Made by a program: the position numbers and the translations under genes. Below, piece by piece: positions 6,334 to 6,339 of a DNA stretch of 6,339 nt. Every line of letters begins with the position of its first letter. Position 1 is the stretch's first letter. Where the stretch lies: assembly GCA_018402075.1 (NCBI GenBank), contig JAGYJP010000030.1, forward strand, positions 1-6,339, written 5' to 3'. A model generated the notes under the pieces. It was not told the DNA's origin. It did not search any database and saw only the letters and a list, made by a program, of their open reading frames with translations. Source of the DNA: Candidatus Nanopelagicales bacterium. GTDB lineage: Bacteria > Actinomycetota > Actinomycetes > S36-B12.

Positions 6334-6339
6334 GACAGG

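Overview
The window looks like accessory DNA from a high-GC Gram-positive bacterium, probably an actinomycete. The evidence is a tRNA-Thr(CGT) 3' half with an encoded CCA, an IS481-family element with GC-rich codon use, and the N-terminus of an IS3-family OrfA. The species cannot be named from the sequence. Only one gene is clearly intact: the IS481-family transposase on the minus strand, ending at 4479.

Layout: (1) Positions 1 to about 3999 hold no gene I can defend. All six frames are cut by stops, and the longest open frames lack ribosome binding sites and recognisable motifs. This resembles a decayed, pseudogene-like stretch. Its one solid internal feature is a roughly 70-bp sequence at 2941-3008 that recurs, diverged, at 4306-4386. 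(2) Positions 4000-4221 carry the end of an IS3-family element: a terminal sequence, a good Shine-Dalgarno and the first ~39 codons of OrfA, then unrelated sequence and a stop. (3) Positions 4222-4389 hold short repeats: two TGTCTAACA copies, a small hairpin, and a 15-bp inverted repeat with one mismatch. (4) Positions 4390-4434 are the 3' half of a tRNA-Thr(CGT), from anticodon loop to CCA, with no 5' half. (5) Positions 4436-5766 are a complete IS481-family element of about 1.33 kb, with 48-bp imperfect terminal inverted repeats, each made of two 23-bp units. (6) Positions 5769-5796 hold a stray third copy of the IS end unit. The rest to 6339 has no recognised gene, and an IS481-end-like sequence lies at the right edge.

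How the parts may fit: a tRNA 3' half whose left neighbour is not tRNA is the usual footprint of an integrative element inserted in the anticodon loop of a tRNA gene by a tyrosine recombinase. On that reading DNA left of 4390 belongs to an old integrated element, the repeats at 4260-4370 are candidate recombinase or regulatory sites, and DNA right of 4434 is the original chromosome, later hit by the IS481 element one base after the CCA. No integrase gene is visible, so this is inference. I saw no CRISPR array, rRNA, riboswitch or clear undescribed protein system.
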